This document shows, piece after piece, positions 15,000 through 23,041 of a DNA stretch of 26,216 nt. The stretch spans positions 1 to 26,216 of the forward strand of contig JAEWLQ010000080.1 of NCBI GenBank assembly GCA_023457495.1, written 5' to 3'. The notes beneath the pieces are model-generated. The model did no database searches, was not told the DNA's origin, and saw only the letters and a program-made list of their open reading frames with translations. The position numbers were made by a program, and so were the translations under genes. The stretch is from Pseudomonadota bacterium. GTDB taxonomy: Bacteria > Pseudomonadota > Gammaproteobacteria > Steroidobacterales > Steroidobacteraceae. Each line of letters begins with the position of its first letter. Position 1 is the stretch's first letter.

Positions 15000-16105
15000 A
15001 CGCACGCGATCCCTACGCGGGGACCGCCGATGAGCTGCGTGAGCGCCTGCGTGCGCTCACCGAGGAAGTCGCGCGCAACGAACTACTGCTGCGCAAGACC
15101 CAGGCCCGCGAGATCGAGCTGCTGCGCGCCCATTCGCTGGGCGAGCTGTTCGAGCGCATCGTGACCGGCCTGCGCGACGCCTACGCGCTCGATTTCGTCA
15201 CGCTCACGCTGTTCGATCCGCAGTACGAACTGCGTCACCTGTCCGGCAACGAGAACCTCAAGAGCGCCGTCGTCGAGAACGTGCGCTTCGTCGACGCGGT
15301 TGCGTCCCTCGCGCCGCGGCTCGCGCAATTCGACCGTCCCTGGCTGGGCGCCTACGATCCGGCGGAGCACGACGGGCTCGTCTCGCATCGTCTCGGCAGC
15401 GGCAGCGTCGCGCTGATTCCGCTGCCGCGTGACAGTCGCGCGATCGGCGTGATCGCGTTCGCGAGCCGCGATCCGGCGCGGTTCACCGGCGACCTCGCCT
15501 CCGACTTTCTCGCTCATCTCGGCGTCGTCGTCGCCATCAGCCTGGAAAACGCGGTCAATCGCGCGCGCCTGGTGCGCAGCGGGGTGACGGACTTCCTCAC
15601 CGGCTGGCACAACCGCCGCTACTTCCACAATCGGCTGCGCGAGGAGCTCGCCCGCGCCGAACGCACGGAGAAAGCGCTGGCGTGCCTGATGATCGACATC
15701 GATCACTTCAAGGAGATCAACGATCAGCATGGGCACCTCGCCGGCGACGAGGCGCTCAAGGAAGTGGCGCGCCGTGCGGAAGCCGAGATCCGCGCGGGAG
15801 ATACCGGCGCCCGCTTCGGCGGTGACGAGTTCGCGATCCTGCTGGCGGGCGCCGAAAGCGCGCAGGCACTGAAGCTCGCCGAGCGAATCCGGCAGGGCGT
15901 GGCCGCGACGCCCATCCGCGTGCCCGGCGGCGCCCAGGTGACCGTGACGCTTTCGCTCGGACTTGCGACTGCACGCCCGCAACCGCGCTCGCGCGATTAC
16001 AAGGCGCAGGCGGAAAGGTTGATCGCGGAAGCCGATGCGGCGCTGTATCGCGCCAAGAGCGCGGGCCGCGACCGCGTGGAAGTCGGCGCCCACATCGTCG
16101 CCTGA
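14996..16105 (+). CDS. GAF/DUF484-like sensor diguanylate cyclase
   Basis: 369 residues from GTG 14996, which overlaps the tyrA stop by four bases. Residues ~8-45 form a charged helix that could be a coiled coil; ~46-195 look like a GAF/DUF484-type sensory domain (SLGELFERIVTGLRDAYALDFVTLTLFD, then ALIPLPRDSRAIGVIAFAS). The GGDEF domain starts near 197 (TDFLTGWHNRRYF) and carries the substrate-site DIDHFKEIND, the active site GGDEF at 275-279 and the inhibitory RAGD at 266-269, exactly five residues upstream. It should therefore make cyclic di-GMP and be product-inhibited. There are no transmembrane helices, so it is cytoplasmic. The ligand of the sensory domain is unknown. Linkage to tyrA may only reflect co-expression. 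Confidence 0.92.
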   Translation: MNARDPYAGTADELRERLRALTEEVARNELLLRKTQAREIELLRAHSLGELFERIVTGLRDAYALDFVTLTLFDPQYELRHLSGNENLKSAVVENVRFVDAVASLAPRLAQFDRPWLGAYDPAEHDGLVSHRLGSGSVALIPLPRDSRAIGVIAFASRDPARFTGDLASDFLAHLGVVVAISLENAVNRARLVRSGVTDFLTGWHNRRYFHNRLREELARAERTEKALACLMIDIDHFKEINDQHGHLAGDEALKEVARRAEAEIRAGDTGARFGGDEFAILLAGAESAQALKLAERIRQGVAATPIRVPGGAQVTVTLSLGLATARPQPRSRDYKAQAERLIAEADAALYRAKSAGRDRVEVGAHIVA

Positions 16106-16138
16106 TCGGCGAATTGGCGGCGAATCGGCAGCCTGCCG

Positions 16139-17122
16139 CTAGGCGCGCGTGCCTTCCATGCGGCGCAGCAGCAGCAGGAACACCGGCACTCCTAACAAGG
16201 CCATGACCGCGCCCACCGGCAGCTGGCGCGGCGCGGCCACCGTTCGCGCGACGAGGTCCGCCGCGGCCAACAAGGCGCCGCCGGCGAGCGCCGCGGCGGG
16301 CACGACGACCCGGTGCGCCGCCGTGCGAAACGCCAGCCGCACCAGGTGTGGGATGACGAGGCCGATGAAGCCGATCGTGCCTCCCTGGATCACGGCGCCC
16401 GCCGTCAACAGGCCCGCGAGCAACACGATGAGGATGCGCCAGCGGCCGAGATCGAGGCCGAGGCTCTGGGCCGTCGTCTCGCCCGTCGCGAGTACGTCGA
16501 GCGGGCGCGCGAACAGCGCCACCGCGAAGGTCGCGAGCGCGGCGGCTCCGACCATCAGCCATGGCGTCGCGGCCCAGCCCAGGTCGCCCGCCAGCCAGAA
16601 CATCATGCCGCGCAGCTGACCGTTGTCCGCGAGCACCAGCACCAGCGTCACGAGCGCGCCGCAGGCGCTCGCGATCACGACACCGGTGAGCAGGACACGC
16701 ACCGTGGCGCCGCCGCGCGCCAGCGCCAGAACCAGTAGTGTGGCCAGCATCGCGCCCGCTGCGGCCGCGCCCTGCACCAGCCACAGCGATGCGCCGAAGA
16801 GCAACGCGCCGAGCGCGCCGACCGCGGCGCCGCCCGAGACGCCGAGCACGTATGAGTCCGCGAGCGGATTGCGAAACAGCGCTTGCAGCAGCACGCCCGC
16901 CAGCGCGAGCAGTGCGCCGATCGCGAATGCGGATATCAGGCGCGGCGCGCGCAGCTCCATCACCACGGTGCGCGCGGGCTCCGCGGGGTCACCCAGCAAT
17001 GCGGCAAGGCCTGCGCGCATGCCGATCTCGGTCGAGCCCGCGAGCAGCCCGAGGGCCGCGATGGCCGAGGCGAGCACGATCAGCAGCGCGAACAGCAGAG
17101 TGGTCGATGGGCGCAGGGTCAC
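16139..17122 (-). CDS. BtuC/FecD-type ABC transporter permease
   Basis: 327 residues, almost wholly hydrophobic with about ten transmembrane helices, the FecCD/BtuC fold. Diagnostic segments: RAPRLISAFAIGALLALAGVLLQALFRNPLADSYVLGVSGGAAVGA near 58-103, LTGVVIASACGAL, the ATPase-coupling region TGETTAQSLGLDLGRWR, and GGTIGFIGLVIPHLVRL. It starts with GTG 17122; GGAGAA lies about eight bases upstream. Such permeases import cobalamin, heme or ferri-siderophores as dimers with a BtuD/FecE ATPase and a periplasmic binding protein. The nearest ATPase is at 11560-12327, separated by tyrA and the cyclase on the other strand; no binding protein is visible. A B12 role is inferred from the neighbouring btuB locus. 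Confidence 0.92.
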   Translation of the reverse strand: MTLRPSTTLLFALLIVLASAIAALGLLAGSTEIGMRAGLAALLGDPAEPARTVVMELRAPRLISAFAIGALLALAGVLLQALFRNPLADSYVLGVSGGAAVGALGALLFGASLWLVQGAAAAGAMLATLLVLALARGGATVRVLLTGVVIASACGALVTLVLVLADNGQLRGMMFWLAGDLGWAATPWLMVGAAALATFAVALFARPLDVLATGETTAQSLGLDLGRWRILIVLLAGLLTAGAVIQGGTIGFIGLVIPHLVRLAFRTAAHRVVVPAAALAGGALLAAADLVARTVAAPRQLPVGAVMALLGVPVFLLLLRRMEGTRA

Positions 17123-17190
17123 GCCTCATTCTCCAACAGATCGGGTCCGCTGCCTTGTTCATTCGCCTGTCACCCGGTAAAACATTCGTC

Positions 17191-17739
17191 ATGAGCGACT
17201 GGATCGACGGGGAGGGATATCGCGCCAATGTCGGCATCGTACTGATGCGCGGCAATGGCGAGGTTTTCCTCGGCCAGCGCACGGGAGGGCGCGGCTGGCA
17301 ATTTCCGCAGGGCGGAGTGCGCCAGGGAGAGCAGATAGAGCACGCGCTGTACCGCGAACTGCACGAAGAAATCGGGCTCGACCGCGGGCAGGTCACCTTG
17401 CGCGGCTCGACCACGGACTGGATCCGCTATCGCTTGCCGAAGCGCTACGTGCGCCGCGGCCGGGGCCCCATCTGCATCGGCCAGAAACAGCGCTGGTTCC
17501 TGCTCGCACTCGCGGTGCCCGAAAGCAGCGTGGACTTCAGTTTCTCGCACACCAACGAGCCGGAGTTCGACGGCTGGCGCTGGTCAAACTACTGGGAACC
17601 GGTGCGCGAGGTCATCTACTTCAAGAGGCCGGTGTACGCCGCGATGTTGACCGAGCTCGCCGCATTCGCCTTTCCGGGCGGTGCTCCGCCGCTGCCCGAG
17701 TGGTGGCAGGCGGAGCTGGCAGCGCCCGCCGAGGCCTGA
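17191..17739 (+). CDS. rppH: RNA pyrophosphohydrolase RppH
   Basis: 182 residues from ATG 17191. RppH removes pyrophosphate from the 5' end of triphosphorylated RNAs and so triggers RNase E-dependent decay. The Nudix box spans 41-63 (GGVRQGE, then REL-x-EE-x-GL). The start MSDWIDGEGYRANVGIVLMRGNGEVFLGQR, the segment WQFPQGG and the tail features GQKQRWFLLAL and YWEPVREVIYFKR are those of RppH/NudH, distinguishing it from other Nudix hydrolases. It is divergent from the permease across 68 nt and leads a compact five-gene run ending with ppx. Extension of the frame upstream to 16738 is antisense to the permease and not coding. Confidence 0.95.
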   Translation: MSDWIDGEGYRANVGIVLMRGNGEVFLGQRTGGRGWQFPQGGVRQGEQIEHALYRELHEEIGLDRGQVTLRGSTTDWIRYRLPKRYVRRGRGPICIGQKQRWFLLALAVPESSVDFSFSHTNEPEFDGWRWSNYWEPVREVIYFKRPVYAAMLTELAAFAFPGGAPPLPEWWQAELAAPAEA

Positions 17740-17746
17740 GAGAAGG

Positions 17747-18472
17747 ATGCCGGGACTTCCGCCGAAACTCGTCGTCACGACTTACGCACCGGCGCGCCGG
17801 ACCATCACCCTGGTGCTGCTCGCGCTGGTCATCGCGGCAGGCATCTACGGCATGTTCGAGCTCGGGCGTTACCGGGCGGGTTTCGACGCCCCGAAGGCCT
17901 TCAAGCAGCGCAGCGAACTGCGCGACACGATCGAAAATCAGGAAGTCACGATTTCCGAGCTGCGCGCCCAGATCGCACAGCTGGAATCCGCGACCGTCGG
18001 GCAGACCCGGGAGCGCGAGGAAGTCCGTCGAACCATCGGCGAATTGCAGGCCCAGGTGGCCCGTTTGAACCAGGATCTGGCCTTTTATCGCGGCATCGTC
18101 ACCCAAAATGCGAACTCGGCCGAGGTAAAAATCCAGCAGGCGCGTATGGTGGCCACGGCCACGGCAAACAAATTTCGCATTCGCCTGACCCTCGTCCAGC
18201 CCATGAAGCCGGATTCGGTGATCGGCGGTGTCGTCGTTCTGTCAGTCGATGGCCAGATCGATGGCAAACCAGGGCGTGCGGATTTCGCGACACTCTCTGG
18301 CGGCAAACGACGTGAGATACCCTTTACCTTCCGGTATCTCGAGAACATCGAAGAGGAAATCACGATGCCCCCGGGCATGAAACCCGAACAGCTCATCGTC
18401 GAAGTCAGGTACAACCGGCGCGGCTCGGCCCCGGTGCAACAGTCGTACGTCTGGAATGTCGATCCCCAGTGA
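17747..18472 (+). CDS. Membrane-anchored coiled-coil protein of unknown function
   Basis: 241 residues from ATG 17747, seven bases after the rppH stop; GAGAGAAGG abuts the start. Residues ~19-41 form one transmembrane helix after a basic Ala-Arg-Arg stretch. Residues ~55-115 are a heptad-rich coiled coil (SELRDTIENQEVTISELRAQ and following). A compact, beta-rich C-terminal domain (~130-241) contains IGGVVVLSVDG and IPFTFRYLENIEEEI. This looks like the DUF6776-type proteins found beside bactofilins in related bacteria, but that assignment is from memory. The bactofilin gene follows after 20 nt; a role in anchoring the bactofilin polymer to the membrane or cell wall is a reasonable guess, not shown. 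Confidence 0.82.
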   Translation: MPGLPPKLVVTTYAPARRTITLVLLALVIAAGIYGMFELGRYRAGFDAPKAFKQRSELRDTIENQEVTISELRAQIAQLESATVGQTREREEVRRTIGELQAQVARLNQDLAFYRGIVTQNANSAEVKIQQARMVATATANKFRIRLTLVQPMKPDSVIGGVVVLSVDGQIDGKPGRADFATLSGGKRREIPFTFRYLENIEEEITMPPGMKPEQLIVEVRYNRRGSAPVQQSYVWNVDPQ

Positions 18473-18492
18473 TCGGGGCGCGGGGGTAGAGA

Positions 18493-18924
18493 ATGTTCGG
18501 ACGACGCAAACAGCCATCCACGCGCATCGATACGCTGCTCGGGAAGATGGCGAATCTCAAGGGTGATCTCGAATTTTCGGGCGGTCTGCATCTCGACGGC
18601 CGGGTGCTCGGCAACGTGCGCAGCACGGCCGAGGATGGCGGCGCGCTGTCGGTGAGCGAAAGCGGCTTCATCGAGGGGAACGTCGAGGTCACGAACATCG
18701 TCATGAATGGCACCGTAAACGGCGACATGCATGCGCGTGAGCGGCTGGTGCTGGGCGGAAAGGCGCGGGTGAACGGCAACGTCCATTACGGCGTGATTGA
18801 AATGGCTCCTGGCGCCGTCATTACGGGCAAGCTGATCCCGATCACCCAGGCGGCGGCGGCCCCCGAGACCGAGCGCAGGCCCGAGGAGGCCGACGCGGTT
18901 GCGACCGCCAAATCCGGCGCGTAG
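18493..18924 (+). CDS. Bactofilin (polymer-forming cytoskeletal protein)
   Basis: 143 residues. Residues ~20-115 consist of short beta-helix turns rich in Gly and Val (LKGDLEFSGGLHLDGRVLGNV, ESGFIEGNVEVTNIVMNGTVNGDM, ARVNGNVHYGVIEMAPGAVITGKL), the bactofilin (DUF583) fold. The N-terminal tail MFGRRKQPSTRIDTLLG and a disordered Pro/Glu/Ala tail flank it, as usual. Bactofilins self-assemble without nucleotide into filaments at the membrane and organise local cell-wall synthesis or polar structures. The preceding membrane coiled-coil gene is the probable partner; erpA starts 10 nt downstream. Which shape or pole feature it serves cannot be told from sequence. Confidence 0.93.
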   Translation: MFGRRKQPSTRIDTLLGKMANLKGDLEFSGGLHLDGRVLGNVRSTAEDGGALSVSESGFIEGNVEVTNIVMNGTVNGDMHARERLVLGGKARVNGNVHYGVIEMAPGAVITGKLIPITQAAAAPETERRPEEADAVATAKSGA

Positions 18925-18934
18925 TGTGCGAGCC

Positions 18935-19291
18935 ATGACTGAAACCCATTCCAATACGGATGCCGAGTCCCTGAAATTCACCGATGCCGCGGCCCGCAAG
19001 GTCGGCGACCTGATCCGCGGCGAGGGCAATCCGAACCTCAAACTGCGCGTTTTCGTGCAGGGCGGTGGTTGCTCGGGGATGCAATACGGATTCGAGTTCG
19101 ACGAGGCCGAGCAGGATGGCGACACCTGCGTCGAGAATCTCGGCGTCAAGCTGCTCATCGATCCGATGAGCATCCAGTACCTGACCGGCGCCGAGATCGA
19201 CTATCGCGAGGGACTCGATGGCGCGCAGTTCGTGATTCGCAATCCGAACGCGCAGACCACCTGCGGTTGCGGCTCTTCATTCTCGGCCTGA
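18935..19291 (+). CDS. erpA: Iron-sulfur cluster insertion protein ErpA
   Basis: 118 residues from ATG 18935; an upstream extension overlaps the bactofilin end and is not needed. ErpA is an A-type carrier that delivers 4Fe-4S clusters to apo-proteins such as the isoprenoid enzymes IspG/IspH. The three cluster-binding cysteines are Cys46 in GGGCSGMQYGF, and Cys110 and Cys112 in TCGCGSSF. The wording LKFTDAAARKV, SIQYLTGAEIDY and FVIRNPNA matches ErpA rather than IscA. It lies between the bactofilin gene and ppx, with 10- and 15-nt gaps, in what appears to be one transcript. No isc or suf genes are near. Confidence 0.95.
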   Translation: MTETHSNTDAESLKFTDAAARKVGDLIRGEGNPNLKLRVFVQGGGCSGMQYGFEFDEAEQDGDTCVENLGVKLLIDPMSIQYLTGAEIDYREGLDGAQFVIRNPNAQTTCGCGSSFSA

Positions 19292-19306
19292 TCACCACGC
19301 ACTGAC

Positions 19307-20824
19307 GTGGCGCGGCGCGCTTCGAAGTCCGTCCCGGACGTCCTGGCCGCAGTCGATCTCGGTTCCAACAGCTTCCACATGGTGGTCGCGCGTTACACGC
19401 ACGGCCAGCTCGTCATCGTCGATCGTCTGCGCGAGATGGTGCGTCTCGGCGCGGGTCTCGAAGCCGACGGCCGCCTGAACAAGGAAGTCGCGGGCCGCGC
19501 GCTCGCCTGTCTCGAACGGTTCGGACAGCGGCTGAGGAACATGCGGCCCGACAGCGTGCGCGTCGTGGGCACCAATGCGCTGCGCCGCGCGCGCAGGAAA
19601 GAAGCCTTCGTCGAGCGCGCACGCGAGGCGCTGGGGCATCCCATCGAAATCGTTTCCGGCATGGAAGAGGCGCGCCTCATCTATTCGGGCGTATCGCATT
19701 CGATGCCCGCGGGGCCCGGGCGGCGCCTGGTCTGCGATATCGGCGGCGGCAGCACCGAGATCATCATCGGCGAAGGCCACCAGCCGCTCGAGATGGAAAG
19801 CCTGCAGATGGGCTGCGTGCGCATCAGCGAGGAGTTCTTCGCAGACGGCAGGCTTTCCCAGAAGCGCATGCAACGCGCGCGGGTCGCGGCGCGGCTGGCG
19901 ATCGAACCGTACCAGGCGGCGTTCCGGCGTCGCGGGTGGGACGAAGCCGTCGGCAGCGCGGGAACCGTGCGCGCGATCGGCGACCTGATCCGCGAGCTCG
20001 ATCCGGCCGCGGCCGACATCGGCGTCGATGGCCTCGAGCGAATCGTCCACGAGCTCGGAAAGCTCGATCACATCCGGGATCTGCGCCAGGTCGCGGTCAT
20101 CGACGATCGAAAACCGTCGTTCGCCGGTGGCGTCGCCATCCTTGCCGAAGTGTTCGAACAGCTCGGCATCGAGTCGATGAAGGTCGCGGACGGCGCGATG
20201 CGCGAGGGAATCCTCTACGACCTCGTCGGCCGTTATACCGACGAGGATGCCCGCGAGCGCACCGTGCGCAGCATGCAGGAGCGGTATCACGTCGATCTCG
20301 CGCAGGCCGAGCGCGTGGAGGCCACCGCCGCGGGATTCCTGGCGCAGATCGAGGAAGCCTGGTCGCTCGCCGATCCGGAGATCGAGCTGCTGCTGCGCTG
20401 GGCCGCGCGCCTGCACGAGATCGGCCTCGACGTGGCGCACAGCGGCTATCACCGCCACGGCGCCTATCTACTGGCAAACGCCGACATGGCGGGTTTCCCG
20501 CGCGAGGAGCAGAAGCTGCTGTCGATCATGGTCGGCAGTCATCGCCGCAAGCCCGCGATCGAGGACGCCGACGACCTGAATCCGCCGTGGGACAGGCGCG
20601 CGCCGGCCATGACGTTGTTGTTGCGACTGGCGGTGTTGCTGCATCGTGGCCGCAGCAGCGTGGCGCTGCCGGACATCCGCCTGACGGCCCGCAAGGACGC
20701 GCTCGAAGTGCGTTTTCCGCCCGGATGGCTCGATGATCATCCGTTGACGGTCGCGGACCTGCAGCTCGAAATCGAGAATCTCAAGTCGGTGGGCTTTCGC
20801 CTGCGAGTGTTCAGCGAGAAATAG
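19307..20824 (+). CDS. ppx: Exopolyphosphatase (Ppx/GppA family)
   Basis: 505 residues from GTG 19307, 15 nt after erpA. Ppx removes terminal phosphates from polyphosphate; GppA relatives cleave pppGpp. The actin-like ATPase fold shows AAVDLGSNSFHMVVA at 14-28, VVGTNALRRA, GMEEARLIYSGV, and the phosphate-loop DIGGGSTE at 144-151. The C-terminal ~200 residues include a helical HD-like region (RLHEIGLDVAHSGYHRHGAYLL), as in the long Ppx/GppA form. The ppk gene lies tail-to-tail after an eight-base gap, the same convergent layout reported for Pseudomonas, and this favours exopolyphosphatase over GppA. The frame uses GTG because no ATG lies near; the preceding bases show no strong ribosome site. 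Confidence 0.92.
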   Translation: MARRASKSVPDVLAAVDLGSNSFHMVVARYTHGQLVIVDRLREMVRLGAGLEADGRLNKEVAGRALACLERFGQRLRNMRPDSVRVVGTNALRRARRKEAFVERAREALGHPIEIVSGMEEARLIYSGVSHSMPAGPGRRLVCDIGGGSTEIIIGEGHQPLEMESLQMGCVRISEEFFADGRLSQKRMQRARVAARLAIEPYQAAFRRRGWDEAVGSAGTVRAIGDLIRELDPAAADIGVDGLERIVHELGKLDHIRDLRQVAVIDDRKPSFAGGVAILAEVFEQLGIESMKVADGAMREGILYDLVGRYTDEDARERTVRSMQERYHVDLAQAERVEATAAGFLAQIEEAWSLADPEIELLLRWAARLHEIGLDVAHSGYHRHGAYLLANADMAGFPREEQKLLSIMVGSHRRKPAIEDADDLNPPWDRRAPAMTLLLRLAVLLHRGRSSVALPDIRLTARKDALEVRFPPGWLDDHPLTVADLQLEIENLKSVGFRLRVFSEK

Positions 20825-20832
20825 TCGCGTCC

Positions 20833-22932
20833 TCAGGGCACGACGACGGGAGCGCTGCCCGCGGCGTACCGGGCGAGCAAGGCGCCCTGCGCATCGCGCA
20901 CCGCTTCGTCGCCGCGTTCGCAGTGCGAATAGGTGCCGTCCTCGTTCAGGGTCCACGCCTGGGTGTTGTCCACGAGGTACATGTTGAGGTCGCGCAGGAT
21001 CCGCTCGCGATGCGTGGCCTCGCGCACCGGGAACGCGACCTCGACCCGGCGGAAGAAGTTTCGCTCCATCCAGTCCGCGCTCGCGAGATACAGCTCGCTC
21101 GCGTGGCCGTCGGCGCCGCTGCCATTGGAAAAGTAGAACACGCGAGAGTGCTCGAGGAAGCGTCCGACGACCGATCGCACGCGGATGTTCTCCGAGACGC
21201 CGGGAATACCGGGCCGCAGCGCGCACAGGCCGCGGATGATCAGGTCTATCCGCACGCCGGCTCTCGAGGCGCGGTACAACGCTTCGATCACCTGCGGATC
21301 GACCAGCGAATTCATCTTGGCGATGATCCGGGCCGGCCGTCCCGCGGCCGCGTGATCCGCTTCGCGGCCGATCTTCGCGACCACGGCCGCGTGCATGCCG
21401 AACGGGGACTGGAGTAGTTTGGTGAGCCGCGGGGTCTGGGTGAGGCTGGTGAGCTGCAGGAACAGCTCGTGGACGTCCTGGCCCACTTCCTGGTCGCAGG
21501 TGAACAGGCTGTAGTCGGTGTATCCGCGCGCGGTGCGCGGATGGTAGTTGCCCGTGCCGAGATGACAGTACCGGCGCAGGCCCTCGGCTTCGCGGCGCAC
21601 GACCATCGACATCTTGGCGTGGGTCTTGAATCCGACGACGCCGTACATGACGTGCGCTCCGGCTTCCTGCAGGCGGCTCGACAACTCGATGTTCGCCTCC
21701 TCGTCGAAGCGCGCGCGCAGCTCGACGATCACCGTCACATCCTTGCCCGAGTGCGCGGCGGCCACCAGCGCATCGACGATCGGCGACTCGTTGCCGGTCC
21801 GGTACAGGGTCTGCTTGATGGCGAGTACGCGCGGATCCGCGGCGGCGCCGCGCAGGAAGTCCAGCACCGGGCCGAAGCTGTGGAACGGATGATGCAGCAG
21901 CACGTCCTTCTGGCGGATGACGGCCAGCAGGTCGGTCGAGCCCGCGACCCGGCGCGGCAAGCCGGGCGTGAAAATCGGGTACTTGAGATCGGGCCGCTGC
22001 ACGAGATCGTAGAGCGCCGCGAGACGATTCAGGTTGACCGGTCCCGACACTTCGTAAAAATCCACTTCGCTCAACGTGAACTGGCGCATGAGGAACGCGT
22101 CCAGGTCGGGCGGGCAGGCGCGCGAGACCTCGAGGCGCACCGCGGCGCCATAGCGGCGATGGGCGAGCTCGCCTTCCAGCGCACGGCGCAGGTCGTCGAC
22201 CTCTTCGTCGTCGACGAACAGGTCGCTGTTGCGGGTGACGCGGAACTGGTAGCAGCCGAGCACTTCCATTCCGGAGAAGAGCTTCGACACGAACTGCTGC
22301 ACGATGCCGGTGAGCAGCACGAAACGCTTGCGTCCATCCACTTCGGGCAGCGCGACGACGCGCGGCAGCGAACGCGGCGCCTGCACGATGGCGAGTCCGG
22401 TGTCGCGTCCGAAGGCGTCCTGGCCCGCGAGCCGCACGATGAAATTCAGGCTCTTGTTCTGGATGCGCGGAAACGGACGCGCGGGATCGAGTCCGAGCGG
22501 GGACAGCACCGGCTCGACTTCGCTTTCGAAGTACTGCTCGAGCCAACGCGTGGTTTCCGCGTCCCACGCCCTGCGCGAGATCAGCTCGATACCCTGCGTA
22601 CGCAGGGCCGGCAGCAGCACGTCATCGAGGCAGGCGTATTGCGCGGCGATGAGCCGGCTGGTGCGGTCGTGGATGGCGCGAAGCTGTTCGGGGATGGCCA
22701 TGCCATCCGGGCCGGGTTGATCGGAGCCGAGCTCGAGTCGCTGCTTGAGACCCGCGACGCGGATCTCGAAGAATTCGTCGAGGTTGTTGGACGAGATGCA
22801 GAGAAACTTCAGACGCTCGAGCAACGGCACCTTTTCATCGAATGCCTGCGCGAGCACACGCTCGTTGAACTCGAGCAGTGACAGCTCGCGGTTGATGTAG
22901 TGCTCGGGGGAGCGGAGGTCGGGCTGATCCAT
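20833..22932 (-). CDS. ppk: Polyphosphate kinase 1
   Basis: 699 residues, normal for PPK1, which reversibly builds polyphosphate from ATP at the membrane periphery. The N-terminal domain starts YINRELSLLEFNERVLAQA at 12-30 and continues FLCISSNNLDEFFEIRVAGL. The catalytic phospholipase-D-like domains carry VLLHHPFHSF, AIKQTLYRTG (371-380), the phospho-accepting His438 in FKTHAK, His457 in HLGTGNYHPRTAR, and a C-terminal RSVVGRFLEHSRVFYF. ATG 22932 precedes MDQPDLRSPE. Upstream, 22933-23041 holds a modest TTGTCC...CATAGC promoter-like pair and a weak partial Pho-box-like string; neither is convincing. The gene is convergent with ppx. Confidence 0.96.
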   Translation of the reverse strand: MDQPDLRSPEHYINRELSLLEFNERVLAQAFDEKVPLLERLKFLCISSNNLDEFFEIRVAGLKQRLELGSDQPGPDGMAIPEQLRAIHDRTSRLIAAQYACLDDVLLPALRTQGIELISRRAWDAETTRWLEQYFESEVEPVLSPLGLDPARPFPRIQNKSLNFIVRLAGQDAFGRDTGLAIVQAPRSLPRVVALPEVDGRKRFVLLTGIVQQFVSKLFSGMEVLGCYQFRVTRNSDLFVDDEEVDDLRRALEGELAHRRYGAAVRLEVSRACPPDLDAFLMRQFTLSEVDFYEVSGPVNLNRLAALYDLVQRPDLKYPIFTPGLPRRVAGSTDLLAVIRQKDVLLHHPFHSFGPVLDFLRGAAADPRVLAIKQTLYRTGNESPIVDALVAAAHSGKDVTVIVELRARFDEEANIELSSRLQEAGAHVMYGVVGFKTHAKMSMVVRREAEGLRRYCHLGTGNYHPRTARGYTDYSLFTCDQEVGQDVHELFLQLTSLTQTPRLTKLLQSPFGMHAAVVAKIGREADHAAAGRPARIIAKMNSLVDPQVIEALYRASRAGVRIDLIIRGLCALRPGIPGVSENIRVRSVVGRFLEHSRVFYFSNGSGADGHASELYLASADWMERNFFRRVEVAFPVREATHRERILRDLNMYLVDNTQAWTLNEDGTYSHCERGDEAVRDAQGALLARYAAGSAPVVVP

Positions 22933-23041
22933 GGCGCGCGTCTTGTTTGCGCTATGAAAACACAGCGCGCGCCGGACAAATGTGACAGTTGCGTTGCGCG
23001 CGGTGCCGCGCCTTGCGACAACGCGCCCCGGCGATCGGGCG

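Noticed and set aside
16126..16138. Inverted repeat CGGCA-GCC-TGCCG between the cyclase and the permease as a two-way terminator
   Set aside because: The stem is only five pairs and neither side has a T-run; at this GC content such repeats arise by chance.
16738..17190. Upstream extension of rppH
   Set aside because: It is antisense to the permease and Arg/Pro/Ala-rich; the conserved RppH start is at 17191.
9741..21425. AAACTAC / GAACTAC strings near 188, 9741, 15081, 17586 and 21413 as degenerate copies of the repeat word
   Set aside because: They share only six or seven bases, and the hexamer AACTAC is expected about five times here, so they are not counted as copies.
22960..23010. Pho-box-like string upstream of ppk (CTGTCACATTTGTCC on the minus strand)
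   Set aside because: Only the first half-site resembles the PhoB repeat; the second half and the spacing do not fit.
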